From assembly GCA_947492175.1 (NCBI GenBank), contig CANLMQ010000027.1, positions 1 through 64,000 of the forward strand: a stretch of 64,000 bases of DNA, written 5' to 3'. This document shows positions 44,488-54,300 of this stretch, one piece after another (positions within the stretch are counted from its first letter, which is position 1; each line of letters begins with the position of its first letter). Both the position numbers and the translations under genes were made by a program. Under the pieces are notes generated by a model. It had not been told where the DNA came from and searched no databases. It saw only the letters and a program-made list of their open reading frames with translations. This stretch comes from an uncultured Draconibacterium sp. GTDB taxonomy: Bacteria; Bacteroidota; Bacteroidia; Bacteroidales; Prolixibacteraceae.

Positions 44488-46579
44488 AAACCAGAACCAA
44501 GACACCACCTTAAAATTATCCATTATCCCTGTATCAACACAGAAAACACCATTCAGATCATGGGTACAATACCAAAAAGAGATTGCACCATTTGAAGAAT
44601 GGTATAACCATTACATCAAAGATGGTACTGTCGGTATAATATGTGGTAAAATTTCAGAAAACCTTGAAATTATTGACATTGATACCAAAAATGACCCACA
44701 GGGAATAATCCACAAAGAATATTTTAAAAGGATTCCTGAACAACTACTTAAACGTCTTATTATTCAAACGACACCTAATAAGGGTATGCACCTAATATAT
44801 AGGTGTCCGGATGTTCCCATTGATGGGAACCTGAAATTGGCACTCCATTCAAACGGTGAAGTCATTCTAGAAACAAGGGGAGAAGCCGGATATTTCTGCA
44901 CATCAATAAACCGAAATAGGGTCATTCAAGGAACATTCGACCTGAAGAACGGTGATGTCGAGATACCTATTATCACACCTGAAGAAAGAGAATTCCTATT
45001 GGATACCGCCAGAAGTCTTACAAGATATTTCCCTTCTCAGAAGAATACTAAAGAGGATGGAAAACCTTACCAATACAAGGAACCTGCAATAAACAAGTTT
45101 AACGAAGAATTCAATATAATCGACATTTTCACCCAGAAAGGATGGACGGTGGAGAATGAAGATGGTGAAAAGGTTTATCTTTTAAGACCCGGTTCATCAT
45201 CCGCAGCACATTCAGGATATTACTTTCTTGAAACAAAAACATTCTTCTGTTTCAGCACGAGCACACCTTTCTCAACCGAGAAACCGTACAACCACTTTCA
45301 AATTTTGCAGGTGCTCGAGGGTAATGGTGATTACCGAACAACACTTAACCTGTTACCAAAATATGGTTATGAACTAACCAATCAAGGGAATCCGAGACAA
45401 AGAATTTCACCTGATGAAATTGCTGAATACTTAAATAAACAAGGCGTGAGATATGATTCCTTCCTTCAAGACATAACCTTTAATGGTGAAATCATAGAAG
45501 AATTCAAGTACAACACCTTATACATAGACCTGAAAAAACATTTCAATCAGGAAATACCTAGACAAAAGTTTGAAGAAATTATAAAAAGTGAATACATAAA
45601 GGTCTTTAACCCTATTCTTGAATTTATCGAGAAAAATAAACACAGAAGACCAAAAGGTATGTTTGAAAAGTGGTTGGATTGTATGATACTTAAAAATTCA
45701 TCTGTTAATACAGGTTATGTTCTGTTGTACCTGAAAAAATGGTATGTTGGAATGATAGCTCAGGTATTGGATGGTGAGTTTGCAAATGAATTCTTTCTTG
45801 CACTTTTGTCCCTAATACAGGGTATTGGAAAGACAACCTTCCTGAGACGATATGTATTACCGAAAGAACTTCAAAAATACATCTCGGAACACTCACTTAC
45901 CTTCAATGATGATTTTAAGGTCATAATGGGCCAGTCATTGTTGGTCATTGATGACGAAATGGACGGAAGAACCTACGATTCTGCACAAACCTTTAAAAAT
46001 GTCCTTTCTAATAAGTATTTAACAACAAGACGAAAATATGACAGGCGTATCAGTAAAATTAAACGAAACTGTTCTTTTGCTGGGTCGGGGAATAACCTTG
46101 ATGTAATACGAGAAAACCAAAACAGGCGTATTATTCCACTGGAAATCGAGAGTTTTGATAGGTATAAGTTAAACAAACTTGATTTGACTGACCTATTCAT
46201 TGAAGCCTATCACTTATTTATAGATGGCTTCGAATATTCATACCAACCTGAAGATTCTAATAAACTTTTAAACCTATACCAAGATTACGTCAGAAAATCA
46301 GATATCGAAATGATAGTGGATGAATACATAGACAAACCTAAAAATGATGAAGATGGTGTGTTTATGTCGGTTATGGAAATTGTTGATTCCCTAAATACCA
46401 TCTATCCGAGGTTGTCACGAAAAATTACAGTTGTAAGCATTGGAAGAATTCTCAGCGAACATGGAATAAAATCCATTCGAAAGGGAAAAAAGAAAACAAC
46501 AGGATACCTTATAGATAAAAATAGCAAGATTAAATGGTTTCCCGGTGAAAACAATATCCTGCTCGGTGTTCCAAATTAA
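44468..46579 (+). CDS. Primase-polymerase/VirE-type replication protein
   Basis: 703 residues. The N-terminal primase-polymerase domain has GIICGKISENLEIIDIDTKN (D70-x-D72) and PNKGMHLIYR (H108), the PrimPol DxD and His motifs. The C-terminal part is a VirE/P4-like helicase domain with Walker A QGIGKTTFLR near residue 452, Walker B LLVIDDEMDG, and SFAGSGN plus an arginine-finger-like NRRIIPLE. It probably starts replication of the excised element. It is the only large plus-strand gene on the left half of the element. A terminator follows. Confidence 0.85.
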   Translation: MKNLNNENQNQDTTLKLSIIPVSTQKTPFRSWVQYQKEIAPFEEWYNHYIKDGTVGIICGKISENLEIIDIDTKNDPQGIIHKEYFKRIPEQLLKRLIIQTTPNKGMHLIYRCPDVPIDGNLKLALHSNGEVILETRGEAGYFCTSINRNRVIQGTFDLKNGDVEIPIITPEEREFLLDTARSLTRYFPSQKNTKEDGKPYQYKEPAINKFNEEFNIIDIFTQKGWTVENEDGEKVYLLRPGSSSAAHSGYYFLETKTFFCFSTSTPFSTEKPYNHFQILQVLEGNGDYRTTLNLLPKYGYELTNQGNPRQRISPDEIAEYLNKQGVRYDSFLQDITFNGEIIEEFKYNTLYIDLKKHFNQEIPRQKFEEIIKSEYIKVFNPILEFIEKNKHRRPKGMFEKWLDCMILKNSSVNTGYVLLYLKKWYVGMIAQVLDGEFANEFFLALLSLIQGIGKTTFLRRYVLPKELQKYISEHSLTFNDDFKVIMGQSLLVIDDEMDGRTYDSAQTFKNVLSNKYLTTRRKYDRRISKIKRNCSFAGSGNNLDVIRENQNRRIIPLEIESFDRYKLNKLDLTDLFIEAYHLFIDGFEYSYQPEDSNKLLNLYQDYVRKSDIEMIVDEYIDKPKNDEDGVFMSVMEIVDSLNTIYPRLSRKITVVSIGRILSEHGIKSIRKGKKKTTGYLIDKNSKIKWFPGENNILLGVPN

Positions 46580-46638
46580 TTGGTTATGTTGAGTGAATTC
46601 AAATTCACTTTATTAATACTGATTTCTAAATCAAACCA

Positions 46639-46668
46639 AAAAGGTGCTGTAAATAGCACCTTTTTTTC
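46639..46668 (+). terminator. Terminator after the primase gene
   Basis: AAGGTGCT at 46641-46648 pairs with AGCACCTT at 46655-46662, followed by a run of seven T. Confidence 0.9.
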
Positions 46669-46773
46669 GAATGAAACCCTACCCCAGATTTGAAGTATTC
46701 CTTTATTTATAAATATCAACCTGATCCGAAAAAATGGTCTAATTGAAAGAAAAAATCCTTGCAGATCACGATT

Positions 46774-46870
46774 TATAAATCTAATAACTTTATATATGTT
46801 TAATTTGTACCAAAAAATATAAATCTATTAGATTTATATTCCCGAATATAAAGTTTCAAACTTTATATAT
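46774..46870. repeat. Two perfect palindromes and direct-repeat arms between primase and brxL
   Basis: AATATAAATCTA-T-TAGATTTATATT at 46816-46840 and ATATAAAGTTT-C-AAACTTTATAT at 46846-46868 are perfect palindromes with one central base. Upstream, one arm of each recurs side by side: TATAAATCTA at 46774-46783 (again at 46818-46827) and AACTTTATATAT at 46786-46797 (again at 46859-46870). They lie just downstream of the brxL stop; iteron-like origin or protein-binding sites are possible. Confidence 0.8.
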
Positions 46871-46947
46871 AGGTGTGTTGGATGATTTTTAAGTTAAGCG
46901 ATTCTTGCCACAATTCCTTATTTGTACAATTAAAATGAATTATAACA

Positions 46948-48987
46948 TCACCACCTTTTAATAAAATCAATACTTGTTTTACGACACTTCCTTTTTTCCT
47001 GAACCGTTTGATTAAGATCATATTCCGGTTTTTGGAAGATATCAAATCCTCTGCCTAATACAATTCTCCATCCATCATCAGTTTCGATGCTTCTGTCATG
47101 AATTGACTCATTAAAATCAACTTCAAAATCGATATTATGAGATTTTAGATTTTCCTTTATTGCTGCAAATTTTAACGAGTTATCCTCTTTCTGCTTGACG
47201 TCATCATATGAAGTTGTGAGGTTGATGCTAATCTTTTTCGATTTGTCAACGAGGACTTCACAGAATTCTAAGAAGTTTCTTATTTGATATTCCCATTTTA
47301 TATGAGGATCAACACAGTGTATTTCTTTTGAATCTTTGAAGTACAAAGCAAATATTTTTTTATATGACCACCCCGTTTCATTTTCTTTAATCTCTAGTGT
47401 TCTTTCAATTGGTTCAATAGAATCAACAACTGTATCGCTATCATTTGTTTTAGTTGATTTTGAAACAGTACTTCTATCAGATTCCTTGATTTCTTCTTTT
47501 TTCAGTAAATCAGATTCAGCCATGTCGTTGTAAAAATGAGGAACCTGATGATTTTCCTGAAATACGTTGGGCAAAGGTGTTCGAATGGTAATAGGAACAT
47601 ACTCGCGATCCATCTTACAAAGTTCATCCCTAACTCTTTGTCTCAATTCGACAGCCGGATTTACGCAATATTCATAAAATTCTTTTTCTGACACTTCTTT
47701 ATTGGGAAATAGAATTTTCATCAAGCCTGTTGCTCCTGCTTCTATTGCTTTTGTATCTCTCATATCATCACAATCGATCAACTCCATATTGGCTTTAATA
47801 TAATCCCGATAACCAATATCATGTCGCAGTTTATGCAGAATTTCACCAAAAATATCACCTTTAAGTCCAATAAATTTTGAAGGTGTTTCTTTTGTAACTC
47901 TCGGTAAATCCCAACCAGGTAAAAATCCCGAAAATCTATCAATAAAAGCTGTCTCTTGCAGAAAATTTGGAAAAACTTTAAATAGACCCTTTATTTCATT
48001 CAACGGTTTTTTATTTTCATCCAGTTCGATGTTTGCTAAAATAACAATACCTGCTTCTGCCGACACCGCAGAAGCTGTACCTTTTCCAAATTTTCCGGAT
48101 TCAAGATAGGTTTTAAGTAGTGCTGTCAATTCACCTGAAGAATCTCCTTTTACTTTTTGTGCCTCGTCAATCACAACGGTGTCATATTTAGTAATCAACC
48201 CCGCTGTTTTTCTTGCATCGTTAAAAAATAAAACCGCTGGAGTAATATTTCCGGCTCTTACAGCCACGTATCGGGACATGTTATCATATACATATGATTT
48301 ACCTGTTCCTTTTGGTGCTAATTCAACCAGATTATATCTGGGTTCAATTAAAGGTATTAAACGGCATATCAACAGTAATTTTTGTCTTTCATCATAAATC
48401 ATGGGATTAAATCCCATCGAAGATATAATAAAATCAATCCATTCTTTCGTGGAAAAATGGCTTCGTGATTCACAATAATAGTCTAAATCAACATTTGCAA
48501 TCTGGAAGGGTTTTAGTTCCTTCATCCAGACTTGTCCTTTTGGTGATTCGTCAGATGGTGGTATGTAAAACAGAGTTCCAACTCCCCATAAACCACTTCC
48601 AAGCAGCATCTCATTTTCATCTACAATTTTGGCAGGTATGGCTGCATTGTTAAGGTCTAGAAAAGGAATGGAAAGAAAACGATCACCCTTGGTAAGGTTT
48701 ACAGCTACATTGTAATTATCAAGCATCTGTATTTCCTGCATTTCTAATAGCTGATTATTTATACTTTCTTTTTCACCTTTTGCTGGAACATATTTTTTCA
48801 TAAATGCTGCCATTTTCCCCCGTGACTGTTCATCAATATTTTCTGCGTCACCAACAAAATGACTAATAATCCACTCACCAACATATGTTGGTATTGCTCT
48901 AGCTCCAAACCCGGCTTTATGGATAAAGGATTTGTTTATTATTATCTCACTAAAAACATTTCTTGCTTTATTTTCAAATGGTTCCAT
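46948..48987 (-). CDS. brxL: BrxL-like AAA protein with a MIT_C-type C-terminal domain
   Basis: 679 residues. Residues about 10-500 follow BrxL: FIHKAGFGARAIPTYVGEWIISH, Walker A APKGTGKSY (224-232), Walker B VVIDEAQK (D274, E275), then DRFSGFLPGWDLPRV. A canonical BrxL ends in a Lon-type Ser-Lys protease domain; here the end lacks it. Instead residues about 542-679 (YKKIFALYFKD.., FLEFCEVLV, ENLKSHNI, ESIHDRSI, DGWRIVLGRGFDIFQKPE) closely match my memory of the phospholipase D-like MIT_C domain of MITD1 proteins. Last gene of the BREX-like operon, 2 bases after pglZ. Confidence 0.85.
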   Translation of the reverse strand: MEPFENKARNVFSEIIINKSFIHKAGFGARAIPTYVGEWIISHFVGDAENIDEQSRGKMAAFMKKYVPAKGEKESINNQLLEMQEIQMLDNYNVAVNLTKGDRFLSIPFLDLNNAAIPAKIVDENEMLLGSGLWGVGTLFYIPPSDESPKGQVWMKELKPFQIANVDLDYYCESRSHFSTKEWIDFIISSMGFNPMIYDERQKLLLICRLIPLIEPRYNLVELAPKGTGKSYVYDNMSRYVAVRAGNITPAVLFFNDARKTAGLITKYDTVVIDEAQKVKGDSSGELTALLKTYLESGKFGKGTASAVSAEAGIVILANIELDENKKPLNEIKGLFKVFPNFLQETAFIDRFSGFLPGWDLPRVTKETPSKFIGLKGDIFGEILHKLRHDIGYRDYIKANMELIDCDDMRDTKAIEAGATGLMKILFPNKEVSEKEFYEYCVNPAVELRQRVRDELCKMDREYVPITIRTPLPNVFQENHQVPHFYNDMAESDLLKKEEIKESDRSTVSKSTKTNDSDTVVDSIEPIERTLEIKENETGWSYKKIFALYFKDSKEIHCVDPHIKWEYQIRNFLEFCEVLVDKSKKISINLTTSYDDVKQKEDNSLKFAAIKENLKSHNIDFEVDFNESIHDRSIETDDGWRIVLGRGFDIFQKPEYDLNQTVQEKRKCRKTSIDFIKRW

Positions 48988-48989
48988 AG

Positions 48990-51350
48990 TTAAAAGTCTA
49001 ATTGGTCAAAAATATCATCTCCTTTTGTTTCAACCATCGATTTGAGGTTAATTGGACAATCTACATCAAAATTGTATTGAACAGATTTAATCGAGAATCT
49101 GATCTCTATACTTAGTTTTTCTTGCTCTCTTTTTATACCTGATTTTTTAAACTTACCATCTATTGAAATAGCTACTTTATTTTTGGATTGTATATTGGGT
49201 ATCTTTATGGTTTGCTCACTGGTATCAAAATTTGTATTTAAAAAACCGATATAAACATCAGCCATTTCATAGTCGTTTGGATTGCCAACTTCAAATTCAA
49301 TTTTTTGTAGTGCATATCTAAATGAATTATCTTTTATTATTATATCAGGCTTTTCAACAATGAAATCTACTCTTTTAAAAATCATGTGAGGGATTACCAC
49401 TTCTTCAGGTAATAATCCGCCATGTGACCAAAAATGGTCTTTAATTTCTATAAAACTATCCTTCTTTTTTGGCACAAGGTAATTTATGGGTGTTCCAAAC
49501 TTAATTTCATTGATTGAAAAACATTTTTCTGCAATATGCTCGGGCAAGTTGTCTAACTTACTTGTAGAAAGTTTTATATATCGTGGTGAAATTTCTTGAA
49601 AGTCATTCTTTTTAAAATACTCAATGTCAATTTCAGATTTCAATTCTGGGTATAGGTAAGTACAACCATGGTCAGAAATAATATGAATATTCACGTTGTC
49701 ATCTAATCCCTGTTTTTCTAATTTACTGGTTAGAACCTCAACAATACTTTGAACATGGCTAATGAAAAGTTTATTATGTGCTACTCCTAATTTTTCTTCA
49801 GACTTATGGAAAAGTTCGTCAATTTCCAAGTAATTGATAAAGTATGAACCCGGCTTTATATTCTTTTCATTTTTAAACGAACCCAGATTAGGATAATACT
49901 TAAACTTATCATCCTCGAAATAAGGAATCCATCCTTTATCTTCTAAAATTTGCTTATAAGTTTTTTCTTCAATCTTATTGTATCTATCGTGCCCAGTTAA
50001 AAGCGTTTTTTTACTTACTTCTGTAATTGTTGGCAACATAGAAAGATAAGGTGTAATTGAGGATATGCTAAATTTCTTTTCAACGAATGTTTTTTGAATT
50101 TCCTCATTGAAAAACCAAGGTAGATTATCGATTATGAGCACAATATTTACATCATTGTTGCTGTTGAAAGCCTCGTAATTGTTTGGAAGAAATTTATATA
50201 GAATATGAGCATTGTTTGAGACGATATTCTCATATTCTTTATAATACCATTCAGAAAAAGTAGCTCCCAAATTATTCAGTCTGTCACTAGGTATAGAACT
50301 ATTTATACTCCATCTATAATATGGAAAATAGTCCTTTTTACACCACACCAGCATTTGGTCTACACTCCAATCTAATTTAGGTTCTTCAGGAAAATCAGGT
50401 GGAATGCTACTACGTAATTCATCGATATCGTTTTTAATTTCTTGTGATAATTTTTGAAACTTAATTTCTACTGCATCAATTGCTTCAATGGATAACAATT
50501 GTGGCTTGAGATGAATTATTCCTTTAATCTTTTCAAATTCAATTTTCAGTATACCACTAAAACCATTTATATATGCCAGGAAAGAATTCCCATCTAAGGG
50601 TTCATCCCAAGAATTAATCTCATATATTATCTGATCTTCAATGTCTTTATAATCTTCCTTTTTAAATTTTAGTCGGTTTGTGTTGATTTTTAGTGAATCA
50701 TAGATTTGATAATCAGGTATTATCTTTTTAATAATGCTTCGATAATTTTTTAAAATGTGGTATGCAATTAGTTCCTTTCTAAATGATTCAATGTCATTCG
50801 ATATTTTTTCAAGAATTCTTTTCAAATCATTACCTGATTCCCTTATCCACAATGTCAGGCGGTCAGTATAAATTTTGAATAAAAGTTTTTGGTTGTTGTT
50901 TTTACTCCAAGATTCTTTCTTGAAGCTATTTAATAAGTCGATTAATCTATCCAAGTCAAATTTTCTTTCCGATAGAGCAGAACTGTAATTCTTGGTTAAA
51001 ACATAATCTTCAAAGTCCGTTCCTTTCGAAGGTTTTTCAAGAATATTAATTAGGTCGAGGTCTACAATATCTTGGTCATCAACATATTCAGGAATTGGAA
51101 TTTCCCATTTTTCTTCTAAAAGCATTCTTCGAGAAACTTCACTAAAAATAAATTTATCTGGATGTCTTTCGCTATATCTTTCAAACCATCTTTTATAAAT
51201 GTTTTTTCTTAATATAATCTGACAAGATGAATTATTTTGCAATGACTCAATAACCTTCTTATAGGCATTAATATAACTCAGGTTATCCAAAACTACGTAT
51301 GCAGTTTCATCCTGCATTATTGATGATTTGTCTAAATAGATTTGGATCAT
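48990..51350 (-). CDS. pglZ: PglZ, alkaline-phosphatase-fold BREX protein
   Basis: 786 residues. Residues 1-390 are helical and variable, as in PglZ proteins. The PglZ domain has the metal-site motifs VLIIDNLPWF (D408), LPTITEVSK (T441-T443 region), HIISDHGCTYLYPE (559-562 SDHG) and HFWSHGGLLPEEVVIPH (642-645 SHGG). The last 100 residues are beta-rich. PglZ is the marker gene of BREX and Pgl systems; its enzymatic activity there is unsettled. 2-base gaps on both sides put it in one operon with brxC and brxL. Confidence 0.92.
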   Translation of the reverse strand: MIQIYLDKSSIMQDETAYVVLDNLSYINAYKKVIESLQNNSSCQIILRKNIYKRWFERYSERHPDKFIFSEVSRRMLLEEKWEIPIPEYVDDQDIVDLDLINILEKPSKGTDFEDYVLTKNYSSALSERKFDLDRLIDLLNSFKKESWSKNNNQKLLFKIYTDRLTLWIRESGNDLKRILEKISNDIESFRKELIAYHILKNYRSIIKKIIPDYQIYDSLKINTNRLKFKKEDYKDIEDQIIYEINSWDEPLDGNSFLAYINGFSGILKIEFEKIKGIIHLKPQLLSIEAIDAVEIKFQKLSQEIKNDIDELRSSIPPDFPEEPKLDWSVDQMLVWCKKDYFPYYRWSINSSIPSDRLNNLGATFSEWYYKEYENIVSNNAHILYKFLPNNYEAFNSNNDVNIVLIIDNLPWFFNEEIQKTFVEKKFSISSITPYLSMLPTITEVSKKTLLTGHDRYNKIEEKTYKQILEDKGWIPYFEDDKFKYYPNLGSFKNEKNIKPGSYFINYLEIDELFHKSEEKLGVAHNKLFISHVQSIVEVLTSKLEKQGLDDNVNIHIISDHGCTYLYPELKSEIDIEYFKKNDFQEISPRYIKLSTSKLDNLPEHIAEKCFSINEIKFGTPINYLVPKKKDSFIEIKDHFWSHGGLLPEEVVIPHMIFKRVDFIVEKPDIIIKDNSFRYALQKIEFEVGNPNDYEMADVYIGFLNTNFDTSEQTIKIPNIQSKNKVAISIDGKFKKSGIKREQEKLSIEIRFSIKSVQYNFDVDCPINLKSMVETKGDDIFDQLDF

Positions 51351-51352
51351 TT

Positions 51353-54300
51353 TTAAGAAAGTATTTCTTTAATAATATCTTCCAGTTGCTTTTTATCCAC
51401 TATTCCTTCTTCAAAAACTTTTTCGAAGTATGATTTAAGAGAAGATTTCAGTTCTTTTTTATTTTTGGGAAGAATGAAATTAACCACAATGTCACCATGC
51501 AGATCTTTTTTGCCGGAAATCTTAACCTTCTTGTTTTTATCGAAAACACTAACCTGCTCTACATGACCAATATTACCATCTTTGTCAACAGAAACTAATT
51601 TTATGGTTTTGTTTCCCTGAATTTTTACAATTTCCTTTGCTGAGATCTTTTTTCTATCAGAAGTCTCCAAAGAAGGATCAGATCCGTCTTCGGTAATATA
51701 TACAAAGGTTTTATCATCCGCTGTATCAATTTCAAGTTCCAGACTGTCATCATATTCCAGTTTTGCATTCGATTCAACCTGTTTCCCATTCGATTTGACA
51801 ATGGGTGGTTTTACTTTAATTTTATTATTATCGATTCTATTCTTTGCATTTTCTATTCTCTCAATCAAACTATCTTCACGATCCAAGCTCCAATCATTTA
51901 TAGAACCGTAATTCAATGAAGTTGAAAGGCGCTCAAATAAAAATTTATCAATATCGGAAATTGAATTTAAAGCCAAAATCAATGCCTTTGAATCTTCATT
52001 GTGAAAAGGACTATATTTGTCTTTTTGGTATGAGTCTAGGGTTTGTGACCATTCTTTCAATGCATCCTTTAAGTGTTCACTGGTTGTACCCTTTGCATTA
52101 AAAACAGTATTGACTCTTTTTAAAATTGAACTTTTCTTTTCTGCCAACAAGTTATCCACCGCATCTTTAAATTTAACCAATCCTTGAGTGATTTTATCAA
52201 GTTTTGCAGCAGTGATTTTTTCGTCTTTTTCAATATTATATAGACTAAGGAGTTCGGCTTTAACAAAAGCAAAGGATCCCAACGTATCCATTTTATTAAA
52301 AGATTTCACATGGGGTTTTAATTCATCTTTATAGAAATCCTCAATTTTAGCGATATTTTCTTTTGCATTCCACCACGTCTTAACAGCATTAAAAGCTTCT
52401 TCTAAAAAATATTTTCTTCCAGCTTCTACATTACTGGGGTGATTATATAATTTAAACAACTCTGTGAAATAGCTTTTATCTTCTTCCGAGATATCCTGAA
52501 TTTTCAGAACTGCATTTTTATAAATTCCTCGAATTAAATCGAAATATTCCTGATTGTTGTTAATTTGAAGGTCAGTAATGCTGTGTTCTTCTTTTTTAAA
52601 GACAAGACTATCTCCAAAATATTGTTTGGCTAACAATATAAACAATGAGATAGCAATCTCTCCAAACCCATATTCTTCAAACAACGGTTTTACTAAATCC
52701 TGATATCGGATTGGCTTATCTTTTTCAGCATTATTCAATTTATCAAGAAGATATTTTAGGCCTGGGTAGAACTGTGCAAAACCCGATGTGTCTTTTTTCA
52801 ACTCATAAGAATGAACATCTCCATTTGAGCCAATCTTCTCAAGAATAGGCTTGTCGATGAATAATTTCTTGATATAGGCAATACCACCACGATTTTGTGC
52901 CCATGAATGATCAATCGAGATTTGTTTCGAAAGATCAGAAAGTAGTGAACAAGCTTCCCCCAGTATACTTTCCAATTTTCCACCCTTAATGGATTGATGG
53001 GCTAAATTAAAATCTGTATGAGGAACCTTATTCCTTTTATCTTTATAAATTTTGCTGCAGCAATGATTCGCGATATCATGCTGTTTGTTGGTTTGAACGG
53101 TAACATGCACTCCTTGTTCCTCAAACCAAATAATCTCGCTGTTAGAAGAATATCTTTCAGCAAGTTTTTCCAATCTTTTATTTGAATTTCCATCCAAAGT
53201 TGCAAATTCACCTTTCTCAAATGATGTAAATTTATTTTTATAATCATCAGAGCCTTCAATTGAGCGAATAGCGTTGTATTCTAAAATCTCCTGTGTAACA
53301 TCAATTGGTTTTTTGGGTATCCCTAAATAAAACCTGTTTCCTTTTATTTCTTTTGCCAATTGTTTTGCACGGTCAATGTGTTGGTCTGTTTCACAATATA
53401 CAATTACAGCGGTTCCTTCATAGTAATCTTTCCCGAAAGCGGTATTTGTTCTTAATTCCTCATAATATTCCGAGATATTATTTGTACCTGTGCCACTCGT
53501 AACGATTTTTTCTAATTCTGCAATAGAACATATTTCAGTCTTTAATCGCTTATCTTCCTTAAAGTCAATATTGTAGTCTTTTGCATCGAAAAAAGGTGAA
53601 ACATTTGTGTTCCATGCGTTTGTCCTAAAGTCTTCAATAACATTTTGAGGTTTGTTATTGGGATCTGATTTGTAATCTTCAACTAATTTCCTTACATCAA
53701 TGGCATCACTTCTTCTAAATTCGTAATAATCTCCATCCGAATTTTTGTAAATGATACCAGCCTGTGCTAATAAATTAACACGACTTTCAACAGCATTTCT
53801 ATCCTGAGTTGTAATAGCATTTAGTGAAAATTGTAAATTTTGTAGGTTGTTTAGTATTTGGACTTCATCATTTGAGATAATTTCATGAACCAACATCACC
53901 TTCAAGATTCTTTTGATCCATTCGTCAATGTCATCAAACAACAATGGTCCGGAAGTTCGTTTAACGTACCGATTTAATTCTCTTAATGTTCGAGTATAAT
54001 CAGCAATGACAGATTTTACCCTTTGGGGAATACTTTTATCCTCAGTTTCAAAGCCAGTTTCTTCATAAAAGTAATCAATTACAGTATCGATAGTAAGAAA
54101 GTTTAGCATACCATTTGCACCAACAATATCAGTTCGTGCGGCAAACCAAGGATAAGAGTATTTATCTGCATGTTCCCATACTTCATCTTCATCTGAAAAC
54201 TCAGGGGAGAAAAACTTAAATACGGATCTGTTATCGGAACCAACACTTTTCGCCAATTCAAGTAACCCGTAGGTTGCCATTGGATGCATTGGGAAAATAT

